DNA of 64,000 nt from Aquatica leii. Its lineage: Eukaryota > Arthropoda > Insecta > Coleoptera > Lampyridae. Below the pieces are notes generated by a model, which worked only from the letters and a program-made list of their open reading frames with translations, ran no database searches and had not been told where the DNA came from. The stretch is from assembly GCA_035610365.1 (NCBI GenBank), contig CM069432.1:2170001-2234000 (forward strand), in the 5' to 3' direction. Below are positions 34,920-46,899 of the stretch, piece by piece; position 1 is the stretch's first letter; each line of letters opens with the position of its first letter. The position numbers were made by a program, and so were the translations under genes.

Positions 34920-36005
34920 GTTTTCATGATGTAAATTTTTTAATAAAAATTAATTTTTTTTTATTGTCACCCTCTGACGGCACTTAGGGTTGTATGACTA
35001 TAGGTTTATTAGAGCAGGGTATCATTTACATCATATAAAAAATCTGTGCTATTGCAGTTCCGTATCTTTGAAAAAATCGATTTTAAGTTTTCATGATGTA
35101 AATTTTTTAATAAAATTTTTTTTTATTGTCACCCTCTGACGGCACTTAAGGTTGTATGACTATATAGATTTATTAGAGCAGGGTATCACCAACATTATAT
35201 AAAAAATCTGTGCTGTTGCAGTTCCGTATTTTAAAAAAAAAAACGATTTAAAATTTTCATGATGTAAATTTGTTAATAATAATTAAAATTGTTTTTTTTG
35301 TCACCCTCTGACGGCACTTAGGATTGTATGGCTAAATATGTTTATTAGAGCAGGGTAACATATACGTCATATAAAAAATCTGTGCGATCACAGTTCCGTA
35401 TTTTTGAAAAACATCAATTTTAAAGTTTTCATAATGTAAATTTATTAATAAAAATAATAATTTTTTTATTGTCACCCTCTGACGGTGCTTAGGGTTGTAT
35501 AACTATATGGGTGTATTAAAGCAGAGTATCATCTACGTCATATAAAAAATTTGTGCTATCACAGTTCCGTGTTTTTGAAAAAAATCAATTTTAAGTTTTC
35601 ATGATGTAAATTTATTAATAAAAATTAATATTTTTTTTTATTGTCACCCTCTGACGGCACTTAGGGATATATGACTATATAAGTTTATTAAAGCAGAGTA
35701 TCACCTACATTATATAAAAAATTTGTGCTATTACAATTCCGTAGTTTTGAAAAACATCAATTATTAGTTTTCATAATGTAAATTTATTAATAAAAAATGA
35801 TATTTTTTTTATTGTCACCCTCTGACGGCACTTAGGGTTGTATGACTATATAAGTTTATTAAAGCAGATTATCATCTACATTATATAAAAAAATTGTGCT
35901 ATTACAGTTCCGAATTTTTGAAAGAAATCGATTTTAAGTTTTCATGATGCGAATTTTTTAATAAAAATTACAATTTTTTTTATTGTTACCCTCTGACGGC
36001 ACATA

Positions 36006-36161
36006 AGGCGGGTTGCACAAAGCAAATCAAAAATGTAACAACTGATTATTTTTCAAAACAATTGCTACATAGCCAATGGAACCACGTTTATTGGTGATGT
36101 AACAATTGATTTCAGAAATAATCACTTGCTACATTTTTGATTTGCTTTGTGCAACCCGCCT
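36006..36161. mobile_element. 156-bp MITE inserted in a satellite monomer
   Basis: Inverted ends starting AGGCGGGTTGCACAAAGC (about 33 bases) bracket the insertion. Comparison with intact monomers (GGCACTTAGGG) shows an insertion at TTA: the right flank is TTA (36,162-36,164) and the left flank ATA (36,003-36,005), a TTA with one change. A 3-base TTA/TAA target and such ends fit a PIF/Harbinger-type non-autonomous element. No coding capacity. Confidence 0.85.
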
Positions 36162-38478
36162 TTAGGGTTGTATGACTATATAAGTTTATTAGAGCAGGGT
36201 ATCATATACTATCATATACTATTACAGTTCCGTATTTCGGAAAAACCAATTTTAGTTTTTCATGCTGTAAATTTTTTAATAAAAATTAATATTTTTTTTA
36301 TTGTCACCCTCTGACGGCACTTAGGATTGTATGGCTAAATACGATTATTAGAGCAGGGTAACATATACGTCATATAAAAAATCTGTGCTATCACAGTTCC
36401 GTATTTTTGAAAAACATCAATTTTAAGTTTTCATAATGTAAATTTATTAATAAAAAATAATAATTTTTTTATTGTCACCCTCTGACGGCACTTAGGGATA
36501 TATGACTATATAAGTTTATTAAAGCAGAGTATCACCTACATTATATAAAAAAAATTGTGCTATTACAGTTCCGTATTTATAACAAAAATCGATTTTAGAT
36601 TTTGATGATGTAAATTTTTTAATAAAAATTATTTTTTTTTAATTGTCAGCCTCTGACGGCACTTAGGTTTGTATGACTATATAAGTTTATTAAAGCAGGG
36701 TATTACCTATATTATATAAAAAAATTGTGCAATTACAGTTCATTATTTAAAAAAAAAAATCGATTTTAAGTTTTAATGATGTAAATTTTTTAATAAAAAT
36801 TACAATTTTTTTTATTGTTACCCTCTGACGGCACTTAGGGTTGTATGACTATATAAGTTTATTAGAGCAGGGTATCATATACTATCATATACTATTACAG
36901 TTCCGTATTTCGGAAAAAACCAATTTTAGTTTTTTATGCTGTAAATTTTTTAATAAAAATTAATATTTTTTTTATTGTCACCCTCTGACGGCACTTACGA
37001 TTGTATGGCTAAATACGTTTATTAGAGCAGGGTAACATATACGTCATATAAAAAATCTGTGCTATCACAGTTCCGTATTTTTGAAAAAAATCAATTTTAA
37101 GTTTTCATGATGTAAATTTATTAATAAAAATTAATATTTTTTTTTATTGTCACCCTCTGACGGCAGTTAGGGATATATGACTATATAAGTTTATTAAAGC
37201 AGAGTATCACCTACATTATATAAAAAATGTGTGCTATTACAGTTCCGTATTTTTGAAAAAAATCGATTTTAAGTTTTCATGATGTAAATTTTTTAATAAA
37301 AAATAATATTTTTTTTATTGTCACCCTCTGACGGCACTTAGGGATATATGACTATATAAGTTTATTAAAGCAGAGTATCACCTAGATTATATAAAAAAAT
37401 TGTGTTATTACAGTTCCGTATTTTTGAAAAAAATCGATTTTAAGTTTTCATGATGTAAATTTTTTAATAAAAATTACAATTTTTTTTATTGTTACCCTCT
37501 GACGGCACTTAGGGTTGTATGATTATATAAGTTTATTAGAGCAGGGTATCATATACGTCATATAAAAAATCTGTGCTATAACAGTTCCGTATTTTTGAAA
37601 AAAATCAATTTTAAGTTTTCATGATGTAAATTTATTAATAAAAATTAATATTTTTTTTATTGTCACCCTCTGACGGCACTTAGGGTTGTATAGCTATATT
37701 TGTTTATTAGAGCAGGGTGTTACCTGCATCATATAAAAAATCTGTACTATTACAGTTCCGTATTTCGGAAAAATCGATTATAGTTTTTCATGCTGTAAAT
37801 TTTTTAATAAAAATTAATATTTTTTTTATTGTCACCCTATGACGGCACTTAGGATTGTGTGGCTAAATAGGTTTATTAGAGCAGGGTAACATATACGTCA
37901 TATAAAAAATCTTTGCTATCACAGTTCCGTATTTTTGAAAAAAATCAATTTGAAGTTTTCATGATGTAAATTTATTAATAAAAATTAATATTTTTTTTTA
38001 TTGTCACCCTCTGACGGCACTTAGGATTGTATTGCTAAATACGTTTTTAGAGCAGGGTAACATATACGTCATATAAAAAATCTGTGCTATCACAGTTCCG
38101 TATTTTTGAAAAACATCAATTTTAAGTTTTCATAATGTAAATTTATTAATAAAAAATAATAATTTTTTTATTGTCACGCTCTGACGGCGCTTAGGGTTGT
38201 ATAACTATATGGGTTTATTAAAGCAGAGTATCATCTACGTCATATAAAAAATTTGTGCTATCACAGTTCCGTGTTTTTGAAAAAAATCTATTTTAAGTTT
38301 TCATGATGTAAATTTATTAATAAAAATTAATATTTTTTTTTATTGTCACCCTCTGACGGCACTTAGGGATATATGACTATATAAGTTTATTAAAGCAGGG
38401 TATCACCTACATTATATAAAAAATTTTTGCTATTACAGTTCCGTATTTTTGAAAAAAATCGATTTTAAGTTTTCATGT

Positions 38479-41400
38479 ATGTACTTAAAGTAGTTACATT
38501 TTTTGTATATTCTTTAAACTTATGTTTTCTAACTACGTTGTTTATGATTTCATTGTTAAAATCATTGTATACTCCAATTCTTTTTAATAAACCGAACTTC
38601 TTTGTTTTAATAAAGAAAAATTAAATAATTTATAAACCAAAAACTTTAAAGTTGCAAGTTTTTGTTGTGCACAATAATTAGAATCATTTGTTATAAACTT
38701 CTTAGTGCTAGTGTACTTACGATAAATATCCAATGTACCGTTTTTTGTTTATTAAAGGAATATCTAGATACCATAACTTGTTCTCCATCTCTATTTCATA
38801 GGTAAATATCATCCTAAGAAATTTAAAATGTAAATTATCTGAAAATTGTTTAGAATTACAAATTTTTGTATCAACGATCTACGTATTGAAATATATAGTA
38901 GTTTCGAGATCATTTATGATGATTTGAGGTAATTATCGGAATGTTTTCAAAGTCGATTAAACGTTTATATAAAAAGTATCCGAAAGAGGTTTAATTATAC
39001 TAGTGAGAAATCGGAAGTGTGAAGAATCGGTCTAAATAAATAGTGTTTAACGCGCGTGCCATTAGAAAATAAACACGTCGTAAAAGAGAACGTATTGATA
39101 AAATAAACAAAAGAGCATTTTATCGGATAGTGTTTGTAAATATCGAGTGACAGTTAATCTAAATCAAAATGTAGTTTTAATGATTTGTGTTCCGCAATAG
39201 TACCCAGGATTATTTTGATTCCATTTTCCCTTCTAACATTTGTCTATCGTTAAAATATCTTAGTGGAACTAGTCACCGTGTTCGTCGCTAACTGCGCCGA
39301 GATCAGATAAGTTTATGTGTGAATCCAAGAAATGTATTTTTATGGACATATTACGTCCCAGATCATTATAAATTTAAAAAAGTTTTGAAACAAGTTTTGC
39401 ATAGTTCTCAGCTTGGCTATTGCCAAAAAATTAATTTATGACCTTTTTAAAAATCTTTTATGCTACCTTTGTAATCTCATTCAAACTTTTCTCCAAAAAG
39501 TTTAAATATACTCTCTTCTATTTCAGCGTCACTGATCTTTAAGTATACGAAACTGATCATAACTGTAACTGTAACTTTCAAATCGTTGCGTATGCTTTAA
39601 CAATTGCTGTTGGTAATATATCCTCGATAGCAAAATTTTCATATTGCAATAGGTTTTTTTTTCATATGGGTTGCTTAAGTAAGATGAATCAAACTTTTAT
39701 TTTTGAGAAACTGATTCAAAGATACATCAACATCAGTACAATACACTTAATTGCCTTCTGCAAAGAGCAAGCGTTGGAAATTTGGTTCCCGTCGATGATA
39801 AGAAAAAACTATTTTTTTTCCAATTTTTTATTCTGGACGTCAACGATTCTGCTTAATTTTTGACGCAACCATTGGGTTCAGACTGATCCCAACAAAATCT
39901 AAGTCTTAAATGTTGTCTTCTTCTGGACTTAATTCTAAATTTGATATAATCACCATCGCATCATATCCAAAGTAAGTACTGCAAAGGAGTTGTAGGCAGT
40001 GCCGGGACCAAAATATGTAAACGCTAGTTATCTAGTTGATAATGAGCTGAGATCAGATAAAATGTTAAACGTTTGAATGAAAATTGAGTGATACAAAGTA
40101 AAATTCACGCCGTCACTGGTTTTTCGACTACACTGACACCAATCCGTAATTGAAGTTGACGGTTATGGAGAGAAAAGCGCGAACGGAGGAATTTTCATTC
40201 GGTTATTTTGTACCTTGATTTCGCTACAATCGTTTGATACTGTAAGTCATTCTTCTTTATATTTAATTCTAAAATTTCTTTTAGCGAGCCTGGTAGGATT
40301 TGAGACGGCTTTCTCTCTCTCTCTCTCTAATCGTTTCTAAATACGAATAAAATACTTGTTTTTTGAAAATTTTACCAACGTTGACTGTTCATTTATTCAT
40401 GACGGTCAGTATATTAAAATTTGTTCAACAAATAAATTATGTCTGTTTAGGTTTTTTGAAAAGGTCAGTAACAGTTCTTAACATTAATCCAATACTAAAT
40501 AACATTATATTAGACGATAAATACACCCTGTAGAATAAAATTAAAAAATTAGGAAAAACATTTAGAAATTTTTATACGTTTATATTAAGAGAAAACCGGT
40601 TAACAATTAAAAAATTTGACAATTATAAATGATCCACAAATCTTGGCAAAAAGAATTAAATAAACTAGTAATAAAATTGACTATATCAAAATAGCAATAA
40701 TTTATTCGGTACGTTACTTTTCAAACGTTTTTTGGGTCTAAGTTTTTCTGATACTGATTGATTAAACGCTACTTTACTATATTTTGCAACTGACAACTTT
40801 GGCACGTTAATTACGGATATGATTAGTTAACCTATAAGAAAAGAGACAAAAACGATAAAATACAGAAGACACCAGATCTATTTACTTTATTACTTCTTAA
40901 ACAAACAAAAAAAATTGTCATATTTCTTAATCATTTACGAAGTTATCAACGTAACATATGCATTCCATTCTTAATCAATCAACGTTTTTCGTACTATTTG
41001 GGTCATAAGTTATAATTTAGATCATGAGCAGTAAACGTTATATATAACGCAATTAAAAATTAAGTGGCAATGCGTCAACATTACGTAACTTTTTTTAGGA
41101 AGTATTTTGTAACATAACAATTTATAAATGAACGACTTTTTCATTTTGATTATAGATAAAACAGTTTCTGTAAATGTTAAAACCAATTCTAGCTTGAATT
41201 TTAAACAAAAGTTAATAAAAAGAAAAGTCTTATAATTGTGATAAAAGAACATAGTTCAAATTCTTCAATTAACAATTTCCTTGTAGCAAGAACACTTTTT
41301 TTTATTAATAAAGATCTCACAAGTTACAACAATGCAGAAGAGGATATTCGTTATGAGCAGCTATTGTTACCCAACTCTTTGTACATAGCTTGACCATTAT

Positions 41401-44019
41401 ATAATTAAAATTTAATCTTGTAATTGTGTTTAAAAAAATAAAAAATGGCTTAGGATATAGTTTCCATCCAATCCATTTTGAAAAATTCTAATTTTATTCT
41501 ACGTCTTTTATAAGAGAATCAGCTCTTAAAATAAGATTACTTTAATTTTGCTTCGTTATAGGCACGGTTTATCTTTAGCAATAAAATACGCCATGAAAAA
41601 ATTTATAGTGAGATCATTCTAACAAAAGTGTCCACAATTTTATTGGAACGTTTTTTTATTATTCCATATACGCAAAACCTTGTATTTAACAGTTAATATG
41701 ATTTCAAAGATTTATATTATAAATTAAACTGATTGCTGTACGAAATCATAGAATTAATATTTTAAATTGCACTTTATGTTAGTGTTAATGTAGGTTTTGT
41801 AAATTATGTGATTTTATAATTTGATTTGATTGAATTCAGATGAAGAACGAACCTGGCGTATACGTTGCTCTCCGGGCGTAATCATCGTAATAACGCCCTT
41901 GATGCTTAAATACAACTTAAATTAGTGTTTTAATGATTCTGATGTAACCTAAGCGACATATTCAGGCAAAGGTTCACCCAATCAATTAGGGTCAATCTAG
42001 ACAAGATCCTCCAATTCAAATCCTCGTGCAGGTTCTCCCGAATGACAAATTAAAAAACGCCATATTAAGTTACCTTTGATTAAATAACCTACAGAAACAT
42101 GGTTGCACTTTTCCGATATGTTTACTAACATTTCCACCATCGCGATAAATTACAAAATTGTGTCAGACGGATTAAACGACCAATACAATAATTTGCAAAC
42201 GTTGATATTTTATTACATGAAATCATTACTTAATTTAGAAAAGATTATTAATTTTTAAAAATTGAAAACTTTATCAATGTGTTTTAAAAAAATTTAAGAT
42301 TTTTAGTTGATTCTATCAATAAAAATAATGAATTTTTAGTGCATTCATGTTATGTTAAAAATATTTCGATGTAGGTTGCGTATTGTATTTATCTAATTGC
42401 TTCTTTTTTAACACTTTTTAGCAATTATTTTAGCGTGCCGATAGCTATTAACGTGACTGGATAATCGTGAGTACAATCCCTTTACTTTCTGTTAATTTTT
42501 GTCGAACGTAAAGTACGTAGGTATATATGTTATCACGACTAAAAAAAGCAAATTTGTTTGTACAATTACGGTTTGAATTTAGTGCAATTTGCTTTTGGTT
42601 GCGAATTCACTAGTTTCGCATCAAATCAAAGTTTAATTCGTCGATTACCTATTAATTTGTACTGTCATACTGTACTATGATAATTTTATCTATGAAGTGT
42701 TGCTACCCTACAGACTGTGATATTTATTGACGAATTCTTAATTGTTACTACATAAGTATTTCTTTTTTTAATCACCTTCTCTTTCGTTGTTAAAAATAAA
42801 TAAGATGTTATAACCTGTGTTTTGTTCTGTTCTCTTTCAGTGTTAGACAGATTTAAACAGTATCTGCAATCAATAGTTTCCCACAGTTGTGGCACCTTTT
42901 TCAATTACTTTATAATTATCACACCGAGACCTGCAACCCTCTCAATGAATTAAATAAGGCTAGTCGCCTACCTATAGTTCAATTAAGCGAACTTGGTTTA
43001 TTCAATATCTCAGTATTAAAAAATAGTAGATTAATTTTTGTTCTGAATTAACAAAACTCGACAACTTCAAACTTACGTACATTGTGTACATTCAAAGGTT
43101 GTTAAAACCCATGGATTTTGAGATGCCAGCACCTTGGCGTATAGATCTTGTGTTCAATGTATATCCAGTAATGGAAAGGTTTAATGCAAACTTCTTTGTT
43201 CTAAAAACAAAGTTGCTTCGTTAAAAGCATTTACTGTGCCAAAATTTTAACTTTGCGGAGCGCTTGTGCTACTCTAAACCATAATGTAAAGTAACATTTT
43301 CCGTTCTGGATAATTTTCAAGTTGTCGTTTTCATACAAACTGAGCTTTTGTCACACGTCGCAGTGGACATTTTCAGAGACCGGAACAAACTGATTGATTG
43401 CGTTGTAAAATATCGCTTTTATGGACCGGCCTCCGATCGATAAAACCGGTTTTCAAATCTCCGGAAATAAAAAATAAAATTTTCTTGGTTAATATTAAAA
43501 GGATTTTTTTCCAGTAAAATTTACATGGTTGACATTCTATACGCAAATTGCAAAGAAAGCACATGTAAATTTAAATTCTTAGCAAATTTTTTAAAAATTG
43601 TGTGCTATCCATTTGTTTTATGGTGTAAATGTAAAATCAATCGATGCTTGTGAGAAAAATCGCTGAGGTATGATGCACATTTACGTTTCGCGGTTAGATT
43701 TAATTTTGTTTCGTCATTTTTAGCATTTACTACCTACTTAATTACGTGGTCAACGCGTAGTATTGACTCTTTTGTAAGTCGAATACTTAATATTCTGTTG
43801 AAAAAACGTTGTCGTAAAATATCTTGAATAAACTGGGAGAACTGTCGAGTTGTGACCGTTTTCGACACCTAATACGCCAGGCTTAGTATTTTAATAGGGA
43901 AGATAACCTTGCTAAAAAACAGATTCATCTGTTGGATACGATGCAGTAATCGATGAAACAACAGCACAGTCCATAGATACACGTCCAAAACCCAGACGAG
44001 TACACGAAGGACATTTGAA
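38479..44019. other. No gene recognised
   Basis: About 5.5 kb without convincing genes. Small frames at 39,666-39,863, 41,022-41,252, 42,686-42,904 and 43,373-43,564 lack recognisable domains. A CT run occurs at 40,312-40,328. CCAATTCAAATCCTCG near 42,011 resembles a B box but no A box was found upstream. Confidence 0.6.
40312..40328. repeat. (CT)n microsatellite
   Basis: Perfect alternating CT for about 17 bases in otherwise non-repetitive DNA. Confidence 0.9.
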
Positions 44020-44445
44020 AGATAAAAAGTTGCGGTTTATCGTTTTGCACCAGATATTGAGCCAAAAGTACCAATCAAATCTTTTGTATATGCAAAAGAT
44101 GGTATAAAAAACCGCCAGTAACTCGCATACCGGCTCATAACGTTTTAAATAAAACTGGCGGTTTTTTAAAATTGTTTGATGATGCTTTCAGTCGTATTCC
44201 AGTGAATATATTGATGAAATACATAACACTCAAAATATGTATCATAATAATCCACAAAACTAGTGGGAAAGCTATGGAGGAAAATAAAAAGTGGAATCAA
44301 GCGAATCTAGATAAAATAAAAAAATGGAAACAATTGACACTAAAAGAATTAAAACCATGCATAGATTTACTTTTATTTATTGGTGTTAGCAAAATTGTCG
44401 GTGTTCACACTTTTGTCTTGTGGAGTGAAAATTTTTGTCAATAAC
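44020..44445 (+). pseudogene. piggyBac N-terminal fragment PB3
   Basis: Frames read FVYAKDGIK, PPVTRIPAHNVLNKTGGFF, then (44,172-44,444) FDDAFSRIPVNILMKYITL, EENKKWNQANLDKIKKWK and LTLKELKPCIDLLLFIGVSK. This is the region before the catalytic core of piggyBac transposases (NKEA..W, W..L...E.K.FIGLLI..GV). The frame ends where LINE sequence begins (about 44,446), so the LINE appears to have inserted into PB3. Catalytic parts are absent. It contains a 14-bp perfect inverted repeat (44,106-44,119 and 44,154-44,167). Confidence 0.65.
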
Positions 44446-44813
44446 TCGTTACACCGAACAAAAAGAAGCCCGAGAAAGAAGGAAAGTGATAAAGAGAACC
44501 AAGCAATAATAGAGATGTGTACGAAGATAATTAAAGAAACAAAGCAGATGAGGAAAGAGAAAAATAAATTAGTAGTTAGTCTGGAAAGGATCACGGAGGA
44601 GTTAAGAAAAGAAAGAGAAGAGCAAAAGGAGATATGCGATATGTGGGAGAAAAAAAAAGAGCATAGAAGAGAAGATAGTAAATTTTTGAAAGAAAGGTTG
44701 AAGTAATGGAAAGCGAAAAGAGAAGGCAGAATTTGGTTATAAGAAGGATGGAAGGTCAAGAGGAAAGAAAAGAACGTAAAAAGCAAGTGGATAACTAGTC
44801 TGGTCACCACACG
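44446..44813 (+). pseudogene. LINE ORF1, N-terminal coiled coil
   Basis: From 44,446 the frame is Lys/Glu-rich with heptad-like spacing: ENQAIIEMCTKIIKETKQM, NKLVVSLERITEELRKE, EEQKEICDMWEKKKEHR. This coiled-coil character is typical of LINE ORF1, which binds RNA. Its open frame starts within PB3 sequence (44,380), a chimera caused by the insertion. It is broken at about 44,706 and interrupted at 44,814 by R1. Confidence 0.65.
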
Positions 44814-45830
44814 ACATTCCTATAAGGAATGATGAAGGAATGTCTACATATTTTTTTAAGGTTAGGTTGTCATAAAATCATTTTGAAGTGATATGTATAC
44901 GTTTGTATTGACTTCCTAACATGCTATAATTTTTTTAAAATTTTTCTCCTCAATTTCATTAAGATATAACCGAAACATGGCAAATTAAGCTATGTTTTTA
45001 TATCGACTAACCCTTATGTTTGTGCGCCTCGATATTAGCTATCCTTTTAGAAAATCAGTTAAAAAAATCGTTGCAGGGAGGATTCGAACCTAGATTATAT
45101 TTGTGAATTTATTTTAAATGATAAATTAAATATCTTATAAACTGTTAATGTTAGAAATTTTTTTTATTTGAATAAATTGTTAGGGAGCATTATCTCTATA
45201 AAAAAACTGTAAAAATAATTTAAGTAATTTACATACGTACAAAATTATATAAGAAAAACTGTTAAAAATAGCGGATACACCCACTTCCGGTTTTTTATCA
45301 GATCCATCTTTTATAAAATCGAGAGAATATGAAAAGCCAGCACCGTACCAAATTTCAAGTTACTAGGACTTTTGGTTCGAGAGTTATCGTAGGTACATCC
45401 TAAGATAATTTAAATAAGTTTCAACACACTGTTATTTTTTAAGCTATCTTTTACTTTAATATATGGATTTTTTTTTAAATCATCGTACGCAGGATTCGAA
45501 CCTAGATTATATATGGGATTCACTTTAAATTATAAATCAAATGTCTAATAAACTGTTAATTCTAGAAAAAAAATTTATTTGAATAAATTGTTAGGAAGAA
45601 TTATAATTCTATAAGAAACTGTAAAAATAATTAGAATAATTTAGATATGTACAAAATTATATAAGAAAAACTGTTAAAAATGGCGGATATACAAACACAT
45701 ACACCCAAAATTTTTTTGTCAAAAATAAATTTTTCTGATTCAGGAGACCTTGAAACGTAAAATTATGCAATAAAAATTTTTTTTAAAAATTGCAATTGCT
45801 ATACTATTTTTATAGAAAAGTAAAAATCAT
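44814..45830 (-). repeat. Two R1 repeats in tandem inside LINE ORF1
   Basis: 44,814 begins with the same left end as 10,313 (CCTATAAGGAATGATG). The first copy runs to about 45,405 and ends after GTTATCGTAGGTACATC. A second copy begins near 45,470 with GCAGGATTCGAACC and reaches a right end (TATACTATTTTTATAGAAAAG) at about 45,825. Together they show the full order of R1 landmarks and place both R1 ends. LINE ORF1 coding resumes immediately after. Confidence 0.75.
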
Positions 45831-45834
45831 TTGT

Positions 45835-46070
45835 GAGTAGAAAAAGATATAAGATACGCAATTAAAATAGCGAGTGGGGTAATACTGGTAAAATTAGATT
45901 CTGTAGAAGATAAGCTAGAAATATTGAAGAAAAAAGGAAGGCTAAGAAGAACAAAGATATTTATAGATGGAGATATGTCCTCAATGGAAAGAGAGGTACA
46001 AAAAAATATAAAGATAGAAGAAACTAGACTAAAAAGAGAAGGAAAAAGAACGAAAATATAGTTTATGAAA
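45835..46070 (+). pseudogene. LINE ORF1, C-terminal part
   Basis: The frame reads ASGVILVKLDSVEDKLEIL, KKGRLRRTKIFIDGDMS, EREVQKNIKIEETRLKRE. The LVKLD..EDK.EI...K..L...KIFI..D pattern is the C-terminal nucleic-acid-binding part of LINE ORF1 proteins in insects. It joins in sense to the coiled-coil part across the R1 insertion. Confidence 0.65.
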
Positions 46071-46269
46071 TTATGAGTTGAGGGAGAGGAGATGCACTGG
46101 AACGCAAAAGAAAATAAATTAGAGAGAAGGAAGCCAAAAAAACTAAAAATAAGGTGGGTAAAGAATAAAAAAATTTAAATAACTTTACGACAAGAAAAGA
46201 AAAAAAGAAAGAGTGCAAAGGGGTATAATATCGGGAATAAGAAAGTAGAAGAAGAAGAGAATAAAAAGC

Positions 46270-46735
46270 AAAAACAAAAAATAGTAGTGAATCAAATATT
46301 AAGCAAAGATGAGACTAGATATACGGTGATAACAGTGTACGGTCAGGAAATGAAAAAAACAATAAGGAATTTCAAACAGCTACTGATTGAGGAGGCGAGA
46401 GGAAAATTAATAACAGGTAGAGATTTTAACGCGAAAATTGGAAAAGGTTGGTGTATGATAATGAATAGAGAGGAAATAAAAAGAGTAACGATGGATAAGA
46501 CATTAAACAAACAAGGTAAAAAGCTATTACAGTTATTTGAGAGGAAGGGTTAGACTATACTCAACAGAAATACGAATGAAGGGGATAGAGGAGAATATAC
46601 ATACATAAGTGAGAGGGAAAAATCTATAATAAATTATGTAGTGGTTAGTGGGGAGATTTTGGATAAAATAGAGAGTTTTAAATAGGAGAAGAGGTTGATT
46701 CTGATCATCAGTCATTGGAAGTAAAGCTAAAACGT
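46270..46735 (+). pseudogene. LINE AP-type endonuclease, partial
   Basis: YTVITVYGQEM, then LLIEEARGKLITGRDFNAKIG (46,390-46,440), the GxDFNAxxG motif with Arg in place of Gly, then LNKQGKKLLQLFERKG, a stop, and in shifted frames ERGEYTYIS and DYVVVSGEILDKI. A terminal SDHQSL (about 46,700) matches the conserved SDHxP end. The catalytic N-terminal third is missing. The parent enzyme nicks target DNA for target-primed reverse transcription. Confidence 0.75.
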
Positions 46736-46899
46736 TAAAAGATAGAAAGAAAAAAATTTAGACACAGTTTGGGGGGAGAAAAAGGTATGGACAGAAAAAA
46801 ATATTGAAGTTTATAGGACAAAATTAGAGGAGGAACAATGAATGGAGGAAATAGTAGAGGAAGGAGTGAAAGACCTGATCAACAAAATTGATAAAGCAT

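Larger units (their letters stand above)
30830..38478. repeat. ~170-bp satellite array, about 44 monomers
   Basis: The block CCCTCTGAC recurs about every 169-172 bases from 30,894 to 38,348 (I counted 44 occurrences, one of them degenerate). Other constant blocks are AAGTTTTCATGATGTAAA, TTAGGGTTGTATGACTATAT and CAGTTCCGTATTTTTGAAA. Both ends of the array stop at the same phase (near AAGTTTTCATG). Monomers fall into several variant classes arranged in higher-order repeats. One monomer is interrupted by a 156-bp insertion. The size resembles many centromeric satellites, but location is unknown. Confidence 0.97.

Noticed and set aside
30830-38478. CRISPR-like regular repeats
   Set aside because: The whole 170-base unit is repeated without unique spacers, and the surrounding DNA is eukaryotic; this is a satellite.
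42686-42904. 72-codon minus-strand frame as a small gene
   Set aside because: No domain, no start-context support and no homologous feature; length is expected by chance in a 5-kb region.
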